A DNA stretch of 64,000 bases from Kineosporia succinea (GTDB taxonomy: Bacteria; Actinomycetota; Actinomycetes; Actinomycetales; Kineosporiaceae): assembly GCF_030811555.1 (NCBI RefSeq), contig NZ_JAUSQZ010000001.1, forward strand, positions 5,267,241-5,331,240, given 5' to 3'. This document shows positions 25,069 to 33,384 of this stretch, piece by piece. Position 1 is the first letter of the stretch; each line of letters opens with the position of its first letter. The notes under the pieces are model-generated. The model searched no databases, was not told the DNA's origin, and saw only the letters and a list, made by a program, of their open reading frames with translations. The position numbers and the translations under genes were made by a program.

Positions 25069-26682
25069 ATGAGGATCGCCGTCATCGGTGCCGGGTTCGC
25101 GGGGCTGGGCACGGCCCGGATGCTGATGCGCTGCGGGTTCGAGGTCACGGTGTTCGAGAGGGCGCCGGACGTCGGCGGGGTGTGGAGCCGCACCCGGCGC
25201 TACCCCGGACTGCGCACCCAGAACGACAAGCGCACCTACGCCTTCTCCGAGCACCCGATGCCCGCGCACTACCCGCAGTGGCCCTCGGGGGAACAGGTGC
25301 AGCGCTATCTGGAGAGCTACGTCGAGGTGTTCCGGCTCGGGCCCGCACTTCGCCTGTCGACGGAGGTGGTCTCGGCCACGGTGGTGCGGCCCGGGTCGTG
25401 GTCACTGACCGTGCGCCCGGCCGGGGCCGGAACCGGGACCAGAACCGGGACCAGGGCCAGAACCGGGGCCGAGCTCGAGGAGACGCTCACCTTCGATCAC
25501 CTGGTGGTCGCCAACGGCACGTTCTCGCAGCCCGCGATTCCGGTCTTCCCGGGGCGCACGGTGTTCGAGGACGCGGGGGGCGAGGTCAGCGCGGTGTCGG
25601 ACTTCACGGACCTGGAGGACGCCCGCGGCCGGGACGTGCTCGTCGTCGGCTACGGAAAGTCCGCCTGCGACGCGGCGGTCGAGGTGAGCGACGTCGCGGC
25701 GAGCACCACGGTGGTCGCCCGTGAGCTGCTCTGGAAGATGCCCCGCTACCTGGGCGGCGTGCTGAACTACAAGTACCTGCTGCTGACCCGGCTGGGCGAG
25801 GGACTGTTCCGCTACATCCGGCCCACCCGCGTCGAGCGCCTGATGCACAGCGGCGGCGGCCGGGTCGGCCAGGCGATGCTGAACTCGGTCGGGGCGCTCA
25901 CCGTGCGCCAGCTGCGCCTGCGGGAACTGGGCCTGGTGCCGCGCGGCGACTTCGGCCGGATCGCCCGCAGCACCGTCAGTCTCGTCACCGAGGGCCTGTA
26001 CGAGCGCATCCGCGACGGCCGGATCCGGGTCGTCCGCGACACCACGATCGACGAGCTGGGCGCCGAGAACGGCCAGCCGACGGCCCGTCTCGGCAACGGC
26101 GAGACCGTTCCCGCCGATCTGGTGATCTGTGGAACCGGTTTCGACCAGGTGGTGCCGTTCTTCGCCCCCGACCTGGTCGCCCGGCTGCAGGACGACCGCG
26201 GCAACTTCACGCTCTACCGCCAGATCCTGCCGCCCGGCGTGCCGAACCTGACCTTCGCGGGCTACAGCTCGTCGTTCTTCAGCCCGCTGGGCTCCGAGAT
26301 GTCCGCCGTCTGGATCGCCGCCCACCTGCTCGGCGGCCTGCCCCTGCCCGACGAGCTGACCATGCGCGAACACGTGGCCGCGCAGCTGCGCTGGGCCGAG
26401 CGGCGCACCGAGGGCAAGCACGGCCGGGGCACCAACGTGGTGCCGTTCTCGATGCACTTCGTCGACGAGATCCTCGACGACCTCGGCCTGAACGTCAGCG
26501 GCCCGACCCGGCTGCGGCAGTGGCTGATGCCGGTCGACCCGGCCTCGTACCAGGACGTCGGCGCCCGGCTGGTGCTGCGTCACCGCGACCAGATCGACGA
26601 CCTGACGCTCGGGCATCCCGGCCCCGCGCGGGTGCTGTCGCGGGCCGGGCGGTTACGCCGGCGGGTACGCGTGCGGAACTGA
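25069..26682 (+). CDS. Flavin-containing monooxygenase (FMO/Baeyer-Villiger type)
   Basis: FAD- and NADPH-dependent oxygenase of 537 residues. The N-terminal FAD motif is GAGFAG (residues 7-12), and VFERAPDVGGVW ends the first Rossmann strand region. The second dinucleotide motif is GYGKSACDAAVE (about 191-202). The C-terminal part contains ICGTGFDQVVPFF, typical of FMO/BVMO proteins. Likely substrates are ketones, amines or sulphides. A 12-bp tandem repeat inserts a Gly-Thr-Arg-rich loop near residues 119-135, which may be species-specific. Divergent from the esterase-like gene. Confidence 0.9.
   Translation: MRIAVIGAGFAGLGTARMLMRCGFEVTVFERAPDVGGVWSRTRRYPGLRTQNDKRTYAFSEHPMPAHYPQWPSGEQVQRYLESYVEVFRLGPALRLSTEVVSATVVRPGSWSLTVRPAGAGTGTRTGTRARTGAELEETLTFDHLVVANGTFSQPAIPVFPGRTVFEDAGGEVSAVSDFTDLEDARGRDVLVVGYGKSACDAAVEVSDVAASTTVVARELLWKMPRYLGGVLNYKYLLLTRLGEGLFRYIRPTRVERLMHSGGGRVGQAMLNSVGALTVRQLRLRELGLVPRGDFGRIARSTVSLVTEGLYERIRDGRIRVVRDTTIDELGAENGQPTARLGNGETVPADLVICGTGFDQVVPFFAPDLVARLQDDRGNFTLYRQILPPGVPNLTFAGYSSSFFSPLGSEMSAVWIAAHLLGGLPLPDELTMREHVAAQLRWAERRTEGKHGRGTNVVPFSMHFVDEILDDLGLNVSGPTRLRQWLMPVDPASYQDVGARLVLRHRDQIDDLTLGHPGPARVLSRAGRLRRRVRVRN
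25424..25470 (+). repeat. In-frame 12-bp tandem repeat in the monooxygenase gene
   Basis: About four units of the type CCGGAACCGGGACCAG encode alternating Gly-Thr-Arg residues in a likely surface loop. The unit length is a multiple of three, so changes in copy number keep the frame. Confidence 0.75.
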
Positions 26683-26722
26683 CAGCCGCCCGGCACCGTG
26701 CACCGCGCCGAGGATCGCCCCC

Positions 26723-28213
26723 TCAGCGCAGCGCCCGTTCGGCCAGCATCCGCCGCACGATCCGGGGCAGCGGCCGCAGCGTCCAGCGCAGCAGCTTCCA
26801 CAGCATCTGCGTGAACAGGGTGCCCGCCCCGCCGACCACGAGCCCGGACACGAAGGTGCGCATCGCGACGCGTTCCATCGTGAAGCCCGGCATGGCGTCG
26901 GGCCACGACTCGATCGTCACGTTCGTGATCAGCACACGGGGCCAGGCGCGGGTGGACGCGTCGGTCACCAGCCGGGCCGTCAGCAGGTGCTCGCCGGCGC
27001 TGCCGTCGGTGAGCACCACGTAGCGGCCCGAGCGCGGCACCGGGTAGCGGGCCAGTCCGATGAAGACCGGCACGGCGTCGAGCTCGAGCAGGATCTGCTC
27101 GTCCCCGTCACCCCCGTCGATCTCCACGTCGAACGTGATCAGGCCGTCACCGGGCAGGAGCCGTAGAACCTTGGCGGAAGCGGGATAACGCCGGTTCAGG
27201 TGCAGGTCGATGTCGGTGACGCGGCTGTCGCGGCGGGGTGCCGGCAGGGGGCGCTGGGCGCCCATCAGGTGCGCCAGCCCGGCCCGGCGGCCCAGCGTCA
27301 GGGGTTTCTTGCGCCCTCGCGAATGGTAGTACGACGAAAGGTGTTTCACATCGCCGTCGTAGAGGGGCGACCAGCCGTAGCCGACACCCCGCTCGGCCTC
27401 GCGCACCGACAGGGCGTACCAGTCCACGGCGTACAGGTGGGCCTCGGAAAGCGCCTCCACGAAGGTTGGTTTCAGCGCCAGCCCGGCGTACAGCGACACG
27501 TCGACGACCGACGAGAGCCCGCCCTTGCGGTGGTACGGACGCCCGAACACGCTGGCGTACGAGTCCACGAACGGGCCCTCGTCGTCACGGGTGGGCCGGA
27601 TGCGGGGGAGCACCACGTCGATCAGGTTCGCCGCCCCGCTCAGACGGCTGAGCCGGTTCTCCGGCGCGTCGAGCAGCGTGACCTGACGGGGCGTGCGGCC
27701 CAGGGCGGCGGCCGCGTGCACCGCCACCGCGCTGCCGTGGCTGTGACCGATCAGGTGCAGCTGCGACTCGCCGTTCTTGAGCACCTGCTGCAGCCCGGCC
27801 GCGAGACGGCGCCCGTTCACCTGCGTCGCCTGCCGTGACCGGTAGGCCAGCATGACCCGGGCGTCGGTGGCCGACTCGTCGATCCACGAGTAGTGCAGCA
27901 CACAGTGGTCGGGGCCCAGCGCGGCCAGGGCCCCGAGCAGCTCCACGTGGTACGAGCTGAGCGTGCGGCCGACCGGGTCGATCAGACGCGGGTCCCAGGC
28001 CGGCAGCGCGGGCACCAGGTCGGTGATGGCGTGCAGTCGCTCCTGCAGACGGAAACCGGGCTGCCAGCCGTGGACGAACACGTGCACGTGACGCTCGGTC
28101 ACGCTGGCCTCGTCGACCGGGTGGAACGTCACCCCGTCGAACCTGCTCAGCCGCCGCAGCGGCGTGTCCCACCCTGCTCGCGCAGCGGCACCGAATCCCA
28201 TGCGCATGACCAT
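26723..28213 (-). CDS. Alpha/beta-hydrolase (lipase-like) with C-terminal extension
   Basis: Protein of 496 residues. The nucleophile elbow GHSHG lies at about residues 158-162 (LHLIGHSHGSAVAVHAA), preceded by VHVFVHGWQPG, which provides the oxyanion region. The acid and histidine of the triad are not certain. A beta-rich region follows (about 330-455), then a C-terminal amphipathic or hydrophobic stretch (SGLVVGGAGTLFTQMLWKLL), perhaps a membrane anchor. Three close ATG codons (28213, 28207, 28201) are possible starts. No obvious signal peptide. The family includes lipases and plant-type alpha/beta hydrolases; the substrate is unknown. Confidence 0.78.
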   Translation of the reverse strand: MVMRMGFGAAARAGWDTPLRRLSRFDGVTFHPVDEASVTERHVHVFVHGWQPGFRLQERLHAITDLVPALPAWDPRLIDPVGRTLSSYHVELLGALAALGPDHCVLHYSWIDESATDARVMLAYRSRQATQVNGRRLAAGLQQVLKNGESQLHLIGHSHGSAVAVHAAAALGRTPRQVTLLDAPENRLSRLSGAANLIDVVLPRIRPTRDDEGPFVDSYASVFGRPYHRKGGLSSVVDVSLYAGLALKPTFVEALSEAHLYAVDWYALSVREAERGVGYGWSPLYDGDVKHLSSYYHSRGRKKPLTLGRRAGLAHLMGAQRPLPAPRRDSRVTDIDLHLNRRYPASAKVLRLLPGDGLITFDVEIDGGDGDEQILLELDAVPVFIGLARYPVPRSGRYVVLTDGSAGEHLLTARLVTDASTRAWPRVLITNVTIESWPDAMPGFTMERVAMRTFVSGLVVGGAGTLFTQMLWKLLRWTLRPLPRIVRRMLAERALR

Positions 28214-28239
28214 ATTTTGGCAGCCTGGGCCGAGTGCCC

Positions 28240-28848
28240 TCAGGCCGGGGACCGGCGCCGGTTCACCAGGCCCACGACCTGGGTCACCACCAGCACGATC
28301 ACGACCGCCGCGACCACCCCCTGCCAGGGCTCGGGGAAGATGCTGCCGCCGACCGTGCCGATCGCCGCGTAGACCACCGCCCACAGCGCGCAGGCCGGGG
28401 CGTTGGCCACCAGGAACGTGCGCCAGTCGAGCCCCAGGAAGGCCGCCGCGAGCAGCACCGGGATGCGCCCGCCGGGCAGCAGCCGCGACACCAGCAGGGT
28501 CTGCACCCCGTTGCGCTGCAGCCGCTCCTCGACCGCGCCCAGGTGCTCGTCCTCGCGCAGCCAGCGCAGACGGCGCGCCATCGCGCGCCCGCCCAGCCGG
28601 CACACCGCGTAGGTGCCCAGGTCACCGGCATAGGCCCCGCCCGCGCCGACCGCGAGCACCAGCAGGAGCACCCAGGGCTCGTTGTGCCAGGCGTAGGCCG
28701 CACTCGCGCTGACCGCCGCCCCGGTCGGCACCACCGGCACGATCGCACCCAGGGTGACCGTCAGGAACAGCCCGGCCAGCGCCGCCACTCCCAGCGAGGT
28801 GGAGACCTCCGCGGCGTCGGCCACGTCGGCCGCAGTGATCCCGTGCAT
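28240..28848 (-). CDS. DedA/VTT-family membrane protein
   Basis: Membrane protein of 202 residues. Hydrophobic stretches lie near 18-45, 55-75, 135-165 and 172-195. The conserved loop VSRLLPGGRIPVLLAAAFLGLDW (about 117-139) matches the DedA R-x-x-P-G-x-R motif. DedA proteins act in lipid flipping and proton-dependent membrane homeostasis. The first glycine-rich re-entrant part (VPVVPTGAAVSASAAYA) is also typical. The ATG at 28848 starts the homology; it is followed closely by the lipase-like gene. Confidence 0.85.
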   Translation of the reverse strand: MHGITAADVADAAEVSTSLGVAALAGLFLTVTLGAIVPVVPTGAAVSASAAYAWHNEPWVLLLVLAVGAGGAYAGDLGTYAVCRLGGRAMARRLRWLREDEHLGAVEERLQRNGVQTLLVSRLLPGGRIPVLLAAAFLGLDWRTFLVANAPACALWAVVYAAIGTVGGSIFPEPWQGVVAAVVIVLVVTQVVGLVNRRRSPA

Positions 28849-28926
28849 CCTGCGGATGCTACCGGCCGCCGCACCCGAAGCCGGATCGGGTGAATCCGTG
28901 CGTCCTGGCCGCACGGATGTCATCGA

Positions 28927-30009
28927 TCAGCGGGGCAGCACCACGTCGGCCAGCACCGGACGGTGATCGCTGTCGCGAGCGTTGCCCGTCCACGCCCGCC
29001 CGGTCCTCAGCCCGCTCGCGAACAGCCAGTCGATCCGCAGCTTGCGCCGCGTCGTGCCCAGACCCGAACCGGACTCCAGCTGCAGGTCCTCGAGCCCGGC
29101 GTCGCGCAGCAGCCGCCGCGGGGTGTTGGCCATCGACGAGTTCAGGTCACCCCCGACCAGCAGGGGGACGTCGTGGTCACGGAGGGCGTCGGCGATCACG
29201 GCGGTCTCGTCCTCCCGCAAGCGGGCCTGCCTGCCCAGGTCCCGCACGCCCCGCCCGGCCAGCGGGGAGGCCAGGTGCAGGGGCACGACGTCCATCCGCG
29301 TCCCGTCCACGTCCAGCGTCACCACCGCGGCCGTCCGCGCCTGGGCGGGCAGTCCCTCGATCGTCCGCGCGTCCACGATCGGGTACCGCGACAGCACGGC
29401 CGTCTCACCGCAGCACGCCACCTCGGCCTGAACCGCCGGGGCGAAGTAGTGGTACGGCAGGCTCGGCACCGCGGCGACCACCTCGTCCTCGAAATCACCC
29501 GGCAGCTCGGCCATCATCACGATGTCGGGGGTGCTCTCGGCCACCAGCGCGGCCAGGTCCACCGAAGGGTCGCGCGGCTTCACGTTCCAGAAGATCACCC
29601 GCAGCGAGGTGCCCGGGGCCGAGGTGCCCGGGGCCGAGGTGCCCGGGGCCGAGGTGCCCGGGGCCGAGGTGCCCGGGGCCGAGGTGCCCGGGGCCGTGGC
29701 GGCCTGACCGGGCGAGTCCCGGCCCGGCACCAGGTAGGGCCCGAACGTCGTCGCCCACATCACCGCCGGCAGCACGCACAGCGCGACCGCCGGCCACCAG
29801 AACCGGCCCAGCAGGAGCAGGAGCAGCGCCGGCAGAGCGGGCGCCCAGAGCACCACGGCCAGCATGTTGAGCACGTAGAGCCACGAGAAATGGTCACCGG
29901 CCAGCTGCCGCAGGACGACGTGCAGGGTGGCCAGCGCTCCGTACGCGACCACCCCGAGCATCGCCGTCGTCGCGATCAGGGGCCGGCCGGTAAGGATCCC
30001 TGCCGTCAC
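28927..30009 (-). CDS. Membrane-anchored endonuclease/exonuclease/phosphatase-family protein
   Basis: Protein of about 360 residues. Three hydrophobic helices (about 8-28, 45-65 and 68-88) are followed by a linker of six APGTS repeats, then a catalytic domain (about 135-360). The domain starts LRVIFWNVKPRD, with the metal-site residues in MMAELPG, PLLVGGDLNSS and the final DSDHRPVLADV. The catalytic domain should face outside, as in other membrane-tethered family members; the substrate is unknown. A GTG start at 30009 is preferred because it leaves a 93-bp promoter gap; an ATG at 30093 would almost touch the divergent gene. Confidence 0.88.
   Translation of the reverse strand: MTAGILTGRPLIATTAMLGVVAYGALATLHVVLRQLAGDHFSWLYVLNMLAVVLWAPALPALLLLLLGRFWWPAVALCVLPAVMWATTFGPYLVPGRDSPGQAATAPGTSAPGTSAPGTSAPGTSAPGTSAPGTSLRVIFWNVKPRDPSVDLAALVAESTPDIVMMAELPGDFEDEVVAAVPSLPYHYFAPAVQAEVACCGETAVLSRYPIVDARTIEGLPAQARTAAVVTLDVDGTRMDVVPLHLASPLAGRGVRDLGRQARLREDETAVIADALRDHDVPLLVGGDLNSSMANTPRRLLRDAGLEDLQLESGSGLGTTRRKLRIDWLFASGLRTGRAWTGNARDSDHRPVLADVVLPR
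29606..29695 (-). repeat. Six perfect 15-bp repeats encoding APGTS units
   Basis: GAGGTGCCCGGGGCC is repeated six times without change on the plus strand. It encodes a Pro/Thr/Ser-rich linker between the membrane helices and the catalytic domain. Perfect identity implies recent expansion or ongoing copy-number change. Pro-Thr-Ser linkers are also typical sites of surface O-glycosylation. Confidence 0.92.
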
Positions 30010-30102
30010 AGCGAGGACCCTACCGATCCGTTGCTGAGAACCGGCCCGCGGGCGAACGGCTCGTCTGGATGCGCGCCCGGGAAGGTGGAGCATGCTGGCC
30101 CG

Positions 30103-30885
30103 GTGACACCAGAAAGCAGGCCCCCCGCCATCACCTGGCTGGGCCATTCCACGGTCGTGATCGAGGCGGGCGGTGCCCGTGTCCTCACCGACCCACTCCT
30201 GCTCAGGCACAACGGCCCGCTGCGGCGGCGGGGGACCACACCGTCCAGAAGCCGGTGGGCCGACCCGGACGTGGTTCTGCTCAGCCACCTGCACCACGAC
30301 CACGCCGAGCTGCGCTCGCTGCGGCTGGTCGGCGGCGCGCCGGTGGTCACCGCCCCCGGGAACGCCGCCTGGCTGCGCACGAAGGGCCTGGTCACGGCGC
30401 CGCTCGACGCCGCCGGGGGCTACGACGTGCCCGGCACCAAGGCCCGCGTGCAACTGGTGCGCGCCGATCACGGACACCGCCCGATGCCGCACCGCCCCAA
30501 CGCGGTGAACGGGCACCTGGTCATCACGCCGGGCCTGTCGGTGTGGGCGGCGGGTGACACCAGCCTGTACGACGAGATGGCCGACCTGCCCCAGCTGGCC
30601 GGCGGCTCGGTCGACGTCGCGCTGGTGCCGATCGGTGGCTGGGGCCCGCGCCTGTCCGGGGGCCACATGGACCCGGTGCAGGCGGCCGAGGCCTGCGCCC
30701 GGGTGGGCGCGCGGGTGGCGATCCCGGTGCACTGGGGCACGCTGCGGGCGCCGGTCGTGGGCCGGTTCCCGCGCGGCTGGATGGATGCGGGCGGCCCGGC
30801 GTTCGTGCAGGCCCTGCGCGAGCGCGCGCCGGAGTGCCGGCCGCTGGTGCTGGGCCTGGGCGAGCGCGCCGAGATCCCGCTCTGA
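30103..30885 (+). CDS. Metallo-beta-lactamase-fold hydrolase (UlaG-like)
   Basis: Protein of 260 residues with the metal motif HLHHDH (about residues 65-70), an early TWLGHSTVVIEAGGARVLTDP segment, GDTSLYDEM (about 153-161) and the C-terminal PVHWGTL. This pattern is that of the L-ascorbate-6-phosphate lactonase/NAPE-PLD-like branch, which hydrolyses lactones or phosphodiesters. The GTG start is chosen because homology begins immediately; GTG at 30085 is an alternative. Divergent from the endonuclease/phosphatase gene. Confidence 0.88.
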   Translation: MTPESRPPAITWLGHSTVVIEAGGARVLTDPLLLRHNGPLRRRGTTPSRSRWADPDVVLLSHLHHDHAELRSLRLVGGAPVVTAPGNAAWLRTKGLVTAPLDAAGGYDVPGTKARVQLVRADHGHRPMPHRPNAVNGHLVITPGLSVWAAGDTSLYDEMADLPQLAGGSVDVALVPIGGWGPRLSGGHMDPVQAAEACARVGARVAIPVHWGTLRAPVVGRFPRGWMDAGGPAFVQALRERAPECRPLVLGLGERAEIPL

Positions 30886-30947
30886 GCGCCGCCCGTCGGG
30901 CCGGGCCGGTTCCGCGGTCGCTGCCGGCCGGGGACGGCGATTCTGCG

Positions 30948-31490
30948 CTAGGACCGGTTGTCTCCCAGCGACATCCAGCAGTACAGGTGGTGGCCGTGCT
31001 CCTGGGCCCGGCGGGCCAGTTCCGCGAGCGACGGCAGCACCGAGCCCAGCACCTCCGCATCGTCGAACTCGCCCGTGCGCAGCCAGGCGTCGGCCACCTC
31101 CTCGAGCTGGTCACCGGTCGAGGAGGCCAGGGCGTCGCGCAGCCGGTCGGTGACCGGGACGACCAGGCGACCCCCGTCCCGCTCGGCGAGCACCTCGCCG
31201 CGACGGGGCTCGTCCTCCGGCAGCAGCGGGCGCTCGGTCAGGAGCTCCTCGAGCGAGCCCATCTGCAGCGCCGGTTCCAGGCCCCGGGCCGGGACGCTGT
31301 CGAACACCGGCAGCGACTCGTCGACGGCGACCGCCGAGCCGGGACCGGGCTGACGCCGGAACCAGGTGCGCCGCTGCTCCCGCGGCGCGGGCACCAGCAC
31401 GTCCTGCGACCCGGGACCGCCCGCCCGGTGCACCGTCGCGGCCGCCTCCTCGTCCGTGGACGCGGCGAAGTAGACGCAGTGCATCCCCAT
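30948..31490 (-). CDS. Hypothetical protein
   Basis: Predicted cytoplasmic protein of 180 residues beginning MGMHCVYFAASTDEEAAATV. No signal peptide, membrane helix or known motif was recognised. It is acidic and rich in Glu, Leu and Ala, with a likely helical C-terminal half (LASSTGDQLEEVADAWLRTG) and a histidine/tryptophan end (EHGHHLYCWMSL). The arrangement recalls actinobacterial proteins of unknown function that sense or bind small ligands, but no firm match can be made. Start at 31490 or 31484. Confidence 0.68.
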   Translation of the reverse strand: MGMHCVYFAASTDEEAAATVHRAGGPGSQDVLVPAPREQRRTWFRRQPGPGSAVAVDESLPVFDSVPARGLEPALQMGSLEELLTERPLLPEDEPRRGEVLAERDGGRLVVPVTDRLRDALASSTGDQLEEVADAWLRTGEFDDAEVLGSVLPSLAELARRAQEHGHHLYCWMSLGDNRS

Positions 31491-31557
31491 GCGCCGATTC
31501 AAGCAGCCGGAACGCCCACCGGCCGTGACCCGGACGGCCCGTGTCCGGCCTCCACCG

Positions 31558-33381
31558 TCAGAGCAGTTCCACGACGACGTTCAGGGAACCCGTCGGCGCC
31601 GCGCCGACGTCCAGCGACAGGCGGGTGAGGCGCTCGCCCCAGACGTCCGCCAGCATCGGGTCGTTCAGGGGCAGCACGTCGAGCCGGGCGGGCTCACCGG
31701 ACTCCCAGGACAGCGTCACCGAGGCGTCGCCGTGCACCACCGTCGCCCGGCCCGGGGTCAGGTGCACGTCGCCGGCCAGCAGGTAGCGCACCTGGGACGA
31801 GCCGGTTCCCGGGGTGAGGCTCCAGGCGTCCGTGACGGTGATGACGCCGGAACGCCGGTCGAACTGCGCGGAACGCCACCAGTGATCTGTCTCGAAGCCC
31901 GGGTAGGCGGCGGCCAGATCCAGCTCCAGACGGTCGATCTCGTCGGTCAGGCGGTGCCGGACACCGCGGGCGGCGAACTCCCGGCCCGCCCGTTGCGCCG
32001 TGCCGCGGATCCGCGGGACGCTGTGCCAGTCGCTCTGCATGGTCGGGATGAGATAGCGGTCGGGGCCGAAGGTCCGGGCCGTGTAGGTGGGCCGCCCGGC
32101 GTCCACCACCACCGGCACCCCGTTCGCGGCGACGACCACCTGGCCCACGTCGTTGTGGTTGTGGTGCTCGCCGTTGTGCCCGCCCTTGACCGCCAGGGTG
32201 AGCCCCCGGTCCGTCCCCTCGGTCGGGCGGGCCAGCAGCACCTGGATCGACTCCAGCCAGACCTGACGGGGCAACGGCGGGGAAGTGACGGCGGCATCGG
32301 CCCATTCGCGGTCGGTCAGGGCCAGCAGCAGACGGCCGAGACCCTCGCGCTCCGACGGCGCGGCGCCGCGCCGGGCCGCCGCGTGCCGCGCCGCCGACTC
32401 CTCGCCCATCACCCGCGCGGCCCGGAACAGGGTGGCCCAGGGCTGGTCGGCCGGGGGCCGGGCCGGTCCGTCGGCCAGGTTCAGGTACCAGTCGCCGCCC
32501 AGGTGCATGCGGTGCGGGAACGCCACGGTCGCCCTCAGGGCCGGTACCGACGTGGCGTCCAGCACCCCGCGGGTCGCCTGACACAGCTGGTCGAGCGCCT
32601 CCAGGGCCCGGCAGGCCCCGTTCCACCAGTACGCGTAGCCCTCGTCGACCGCCCCGTCGGCCGGTAGCACGGCCACGAACCGGTCGAGCCCCCGGACCGC
32701 GAGATCAAGCACGTGGCAGCGTAGTTCGGGGTCGTCGATCAGCCGCAGCGCGACCAGCAGGATGTTGCCGTGGATCCACGGGGTCCAGTTGCCCACGTCA
32801 CCGTCGAGCCCCAGCCAGTGCCAGTCGCGGCGGTTCAGGAACGGCTCGACCACCCGCACCCGCACCTCGTGCCGCATGCGCGCTCGCAGTCCCGGGAACC
32901 GTTCGTCGAGGGCCGGTCCGAGCGCCGCGTCGACCCAGGCGAGTTGCCCGGCGACCTCCCCGGCGCCGAGATCCAGGTACGGGGAGGACATCACGGGCAG
33001 CACCGACCCGTGTGCGGGCCAGCTGTCGTCGTGGGCGGGCCAGCACCAGGAGCTCTGCTCGCACAGCAGCACGACCCCGTCGGCCACCTCGTCGAGCCAG
33101 TGCGTCTCCTCGGTGACCAGGGCCGCCACGACCGCCCGGCTCAGCCGCCACTGACGCTCGAAGACCGCCTCCTGGTACTCCTCCCGGTCACCGTCGAGCA
33201 CGAACCGCGCGGCGGCGTGGGCCAGGGGCTGGGGCCAGGGATGACCCCGGTCGAGCTCGGCCCGGGCAACCAGATCAGCGGTGTCAGTGAAATGGCCCCC
33301 CAGCGGAAGGCATTGATCAGGTGGCAGCAGCAGCTCGGATGTGATGTCGGGCCAGAGCTCGCCCAGAGGTCCGGTGCTCAC
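31558..33381 (-). CDS. Heparinase II/III-family polysaccharide lyase-like protein
   Basis: Protein of 607 residues. An N-terminal alpha/alpha-toroid (about 1-340) is followed by a heparinase II/III beta-sandwich (about 370-607), which holds the motif GGHNGEHHNHNDVGQVVVAANG with the metal and catalytic histidines (about residues 403-425). The family cleaves uronate-containing polysaccharides (heparin, heparan, alginate and related) by beta-elimination, giving unsaturated uronates. No signal peptide is seen, so it probably acts in the cytoplasm on imported oligosaccharides. The GTG start is 3 bp after the regulator stop, so the two are co-transcribed. Confidence 0.88.
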   Translation of the reverse strand: MSTGPLGELWPDITSELLLPPDQCLPLGGHFTDTADLVARAELDRGHPWPQPLAHAAARFVLDGDREEYQEAVFERQWRLSRAVVAALVTEETHWLDEVADGVVLLCEQSSWCWPAHDDSWPAHGSVLPVMSSPYLDLGAGEVAGQLAWVDAALGPALDERFPGLRARMRHEVRVRVVEPFLNRRDWHWLGLDGDVGNWTPWIHGNILLVALRLIDDPELRCHVLDLAVRGLDRFVAVLPADGAVDEGYAYWWNGACRALEALDQLCQATRGVLDATSVPALRATVAFPHRMHLGGDWYLNLADGPARPPADQPWATLFRAARVMGEESAARHAAARRGAAPSEREGLGRLLLALTDREWADAAVTSPPLPRQVWLESIQVLLARPTEGTDRGLTLAVKGGHNGEHHNHNDVGQVVVAANGVPVVVDAGRPTYTARTFGPDRYLIPTMQSDWHSVPRIRGTAQRAGREFAARGVRHRLTDEIDRLELDLAAAYPGFETDHWWRSAQFDRRSGVITVTDAWSLTPGTGSSQVRYLLAGDVHLTPGRATVVHGDASVTLSWESGEPARLDVLPLNDPMLADVWGERLTRLSLDVGAAPTGSLNVVVELL

Positions 33382-33384
33382 GTC

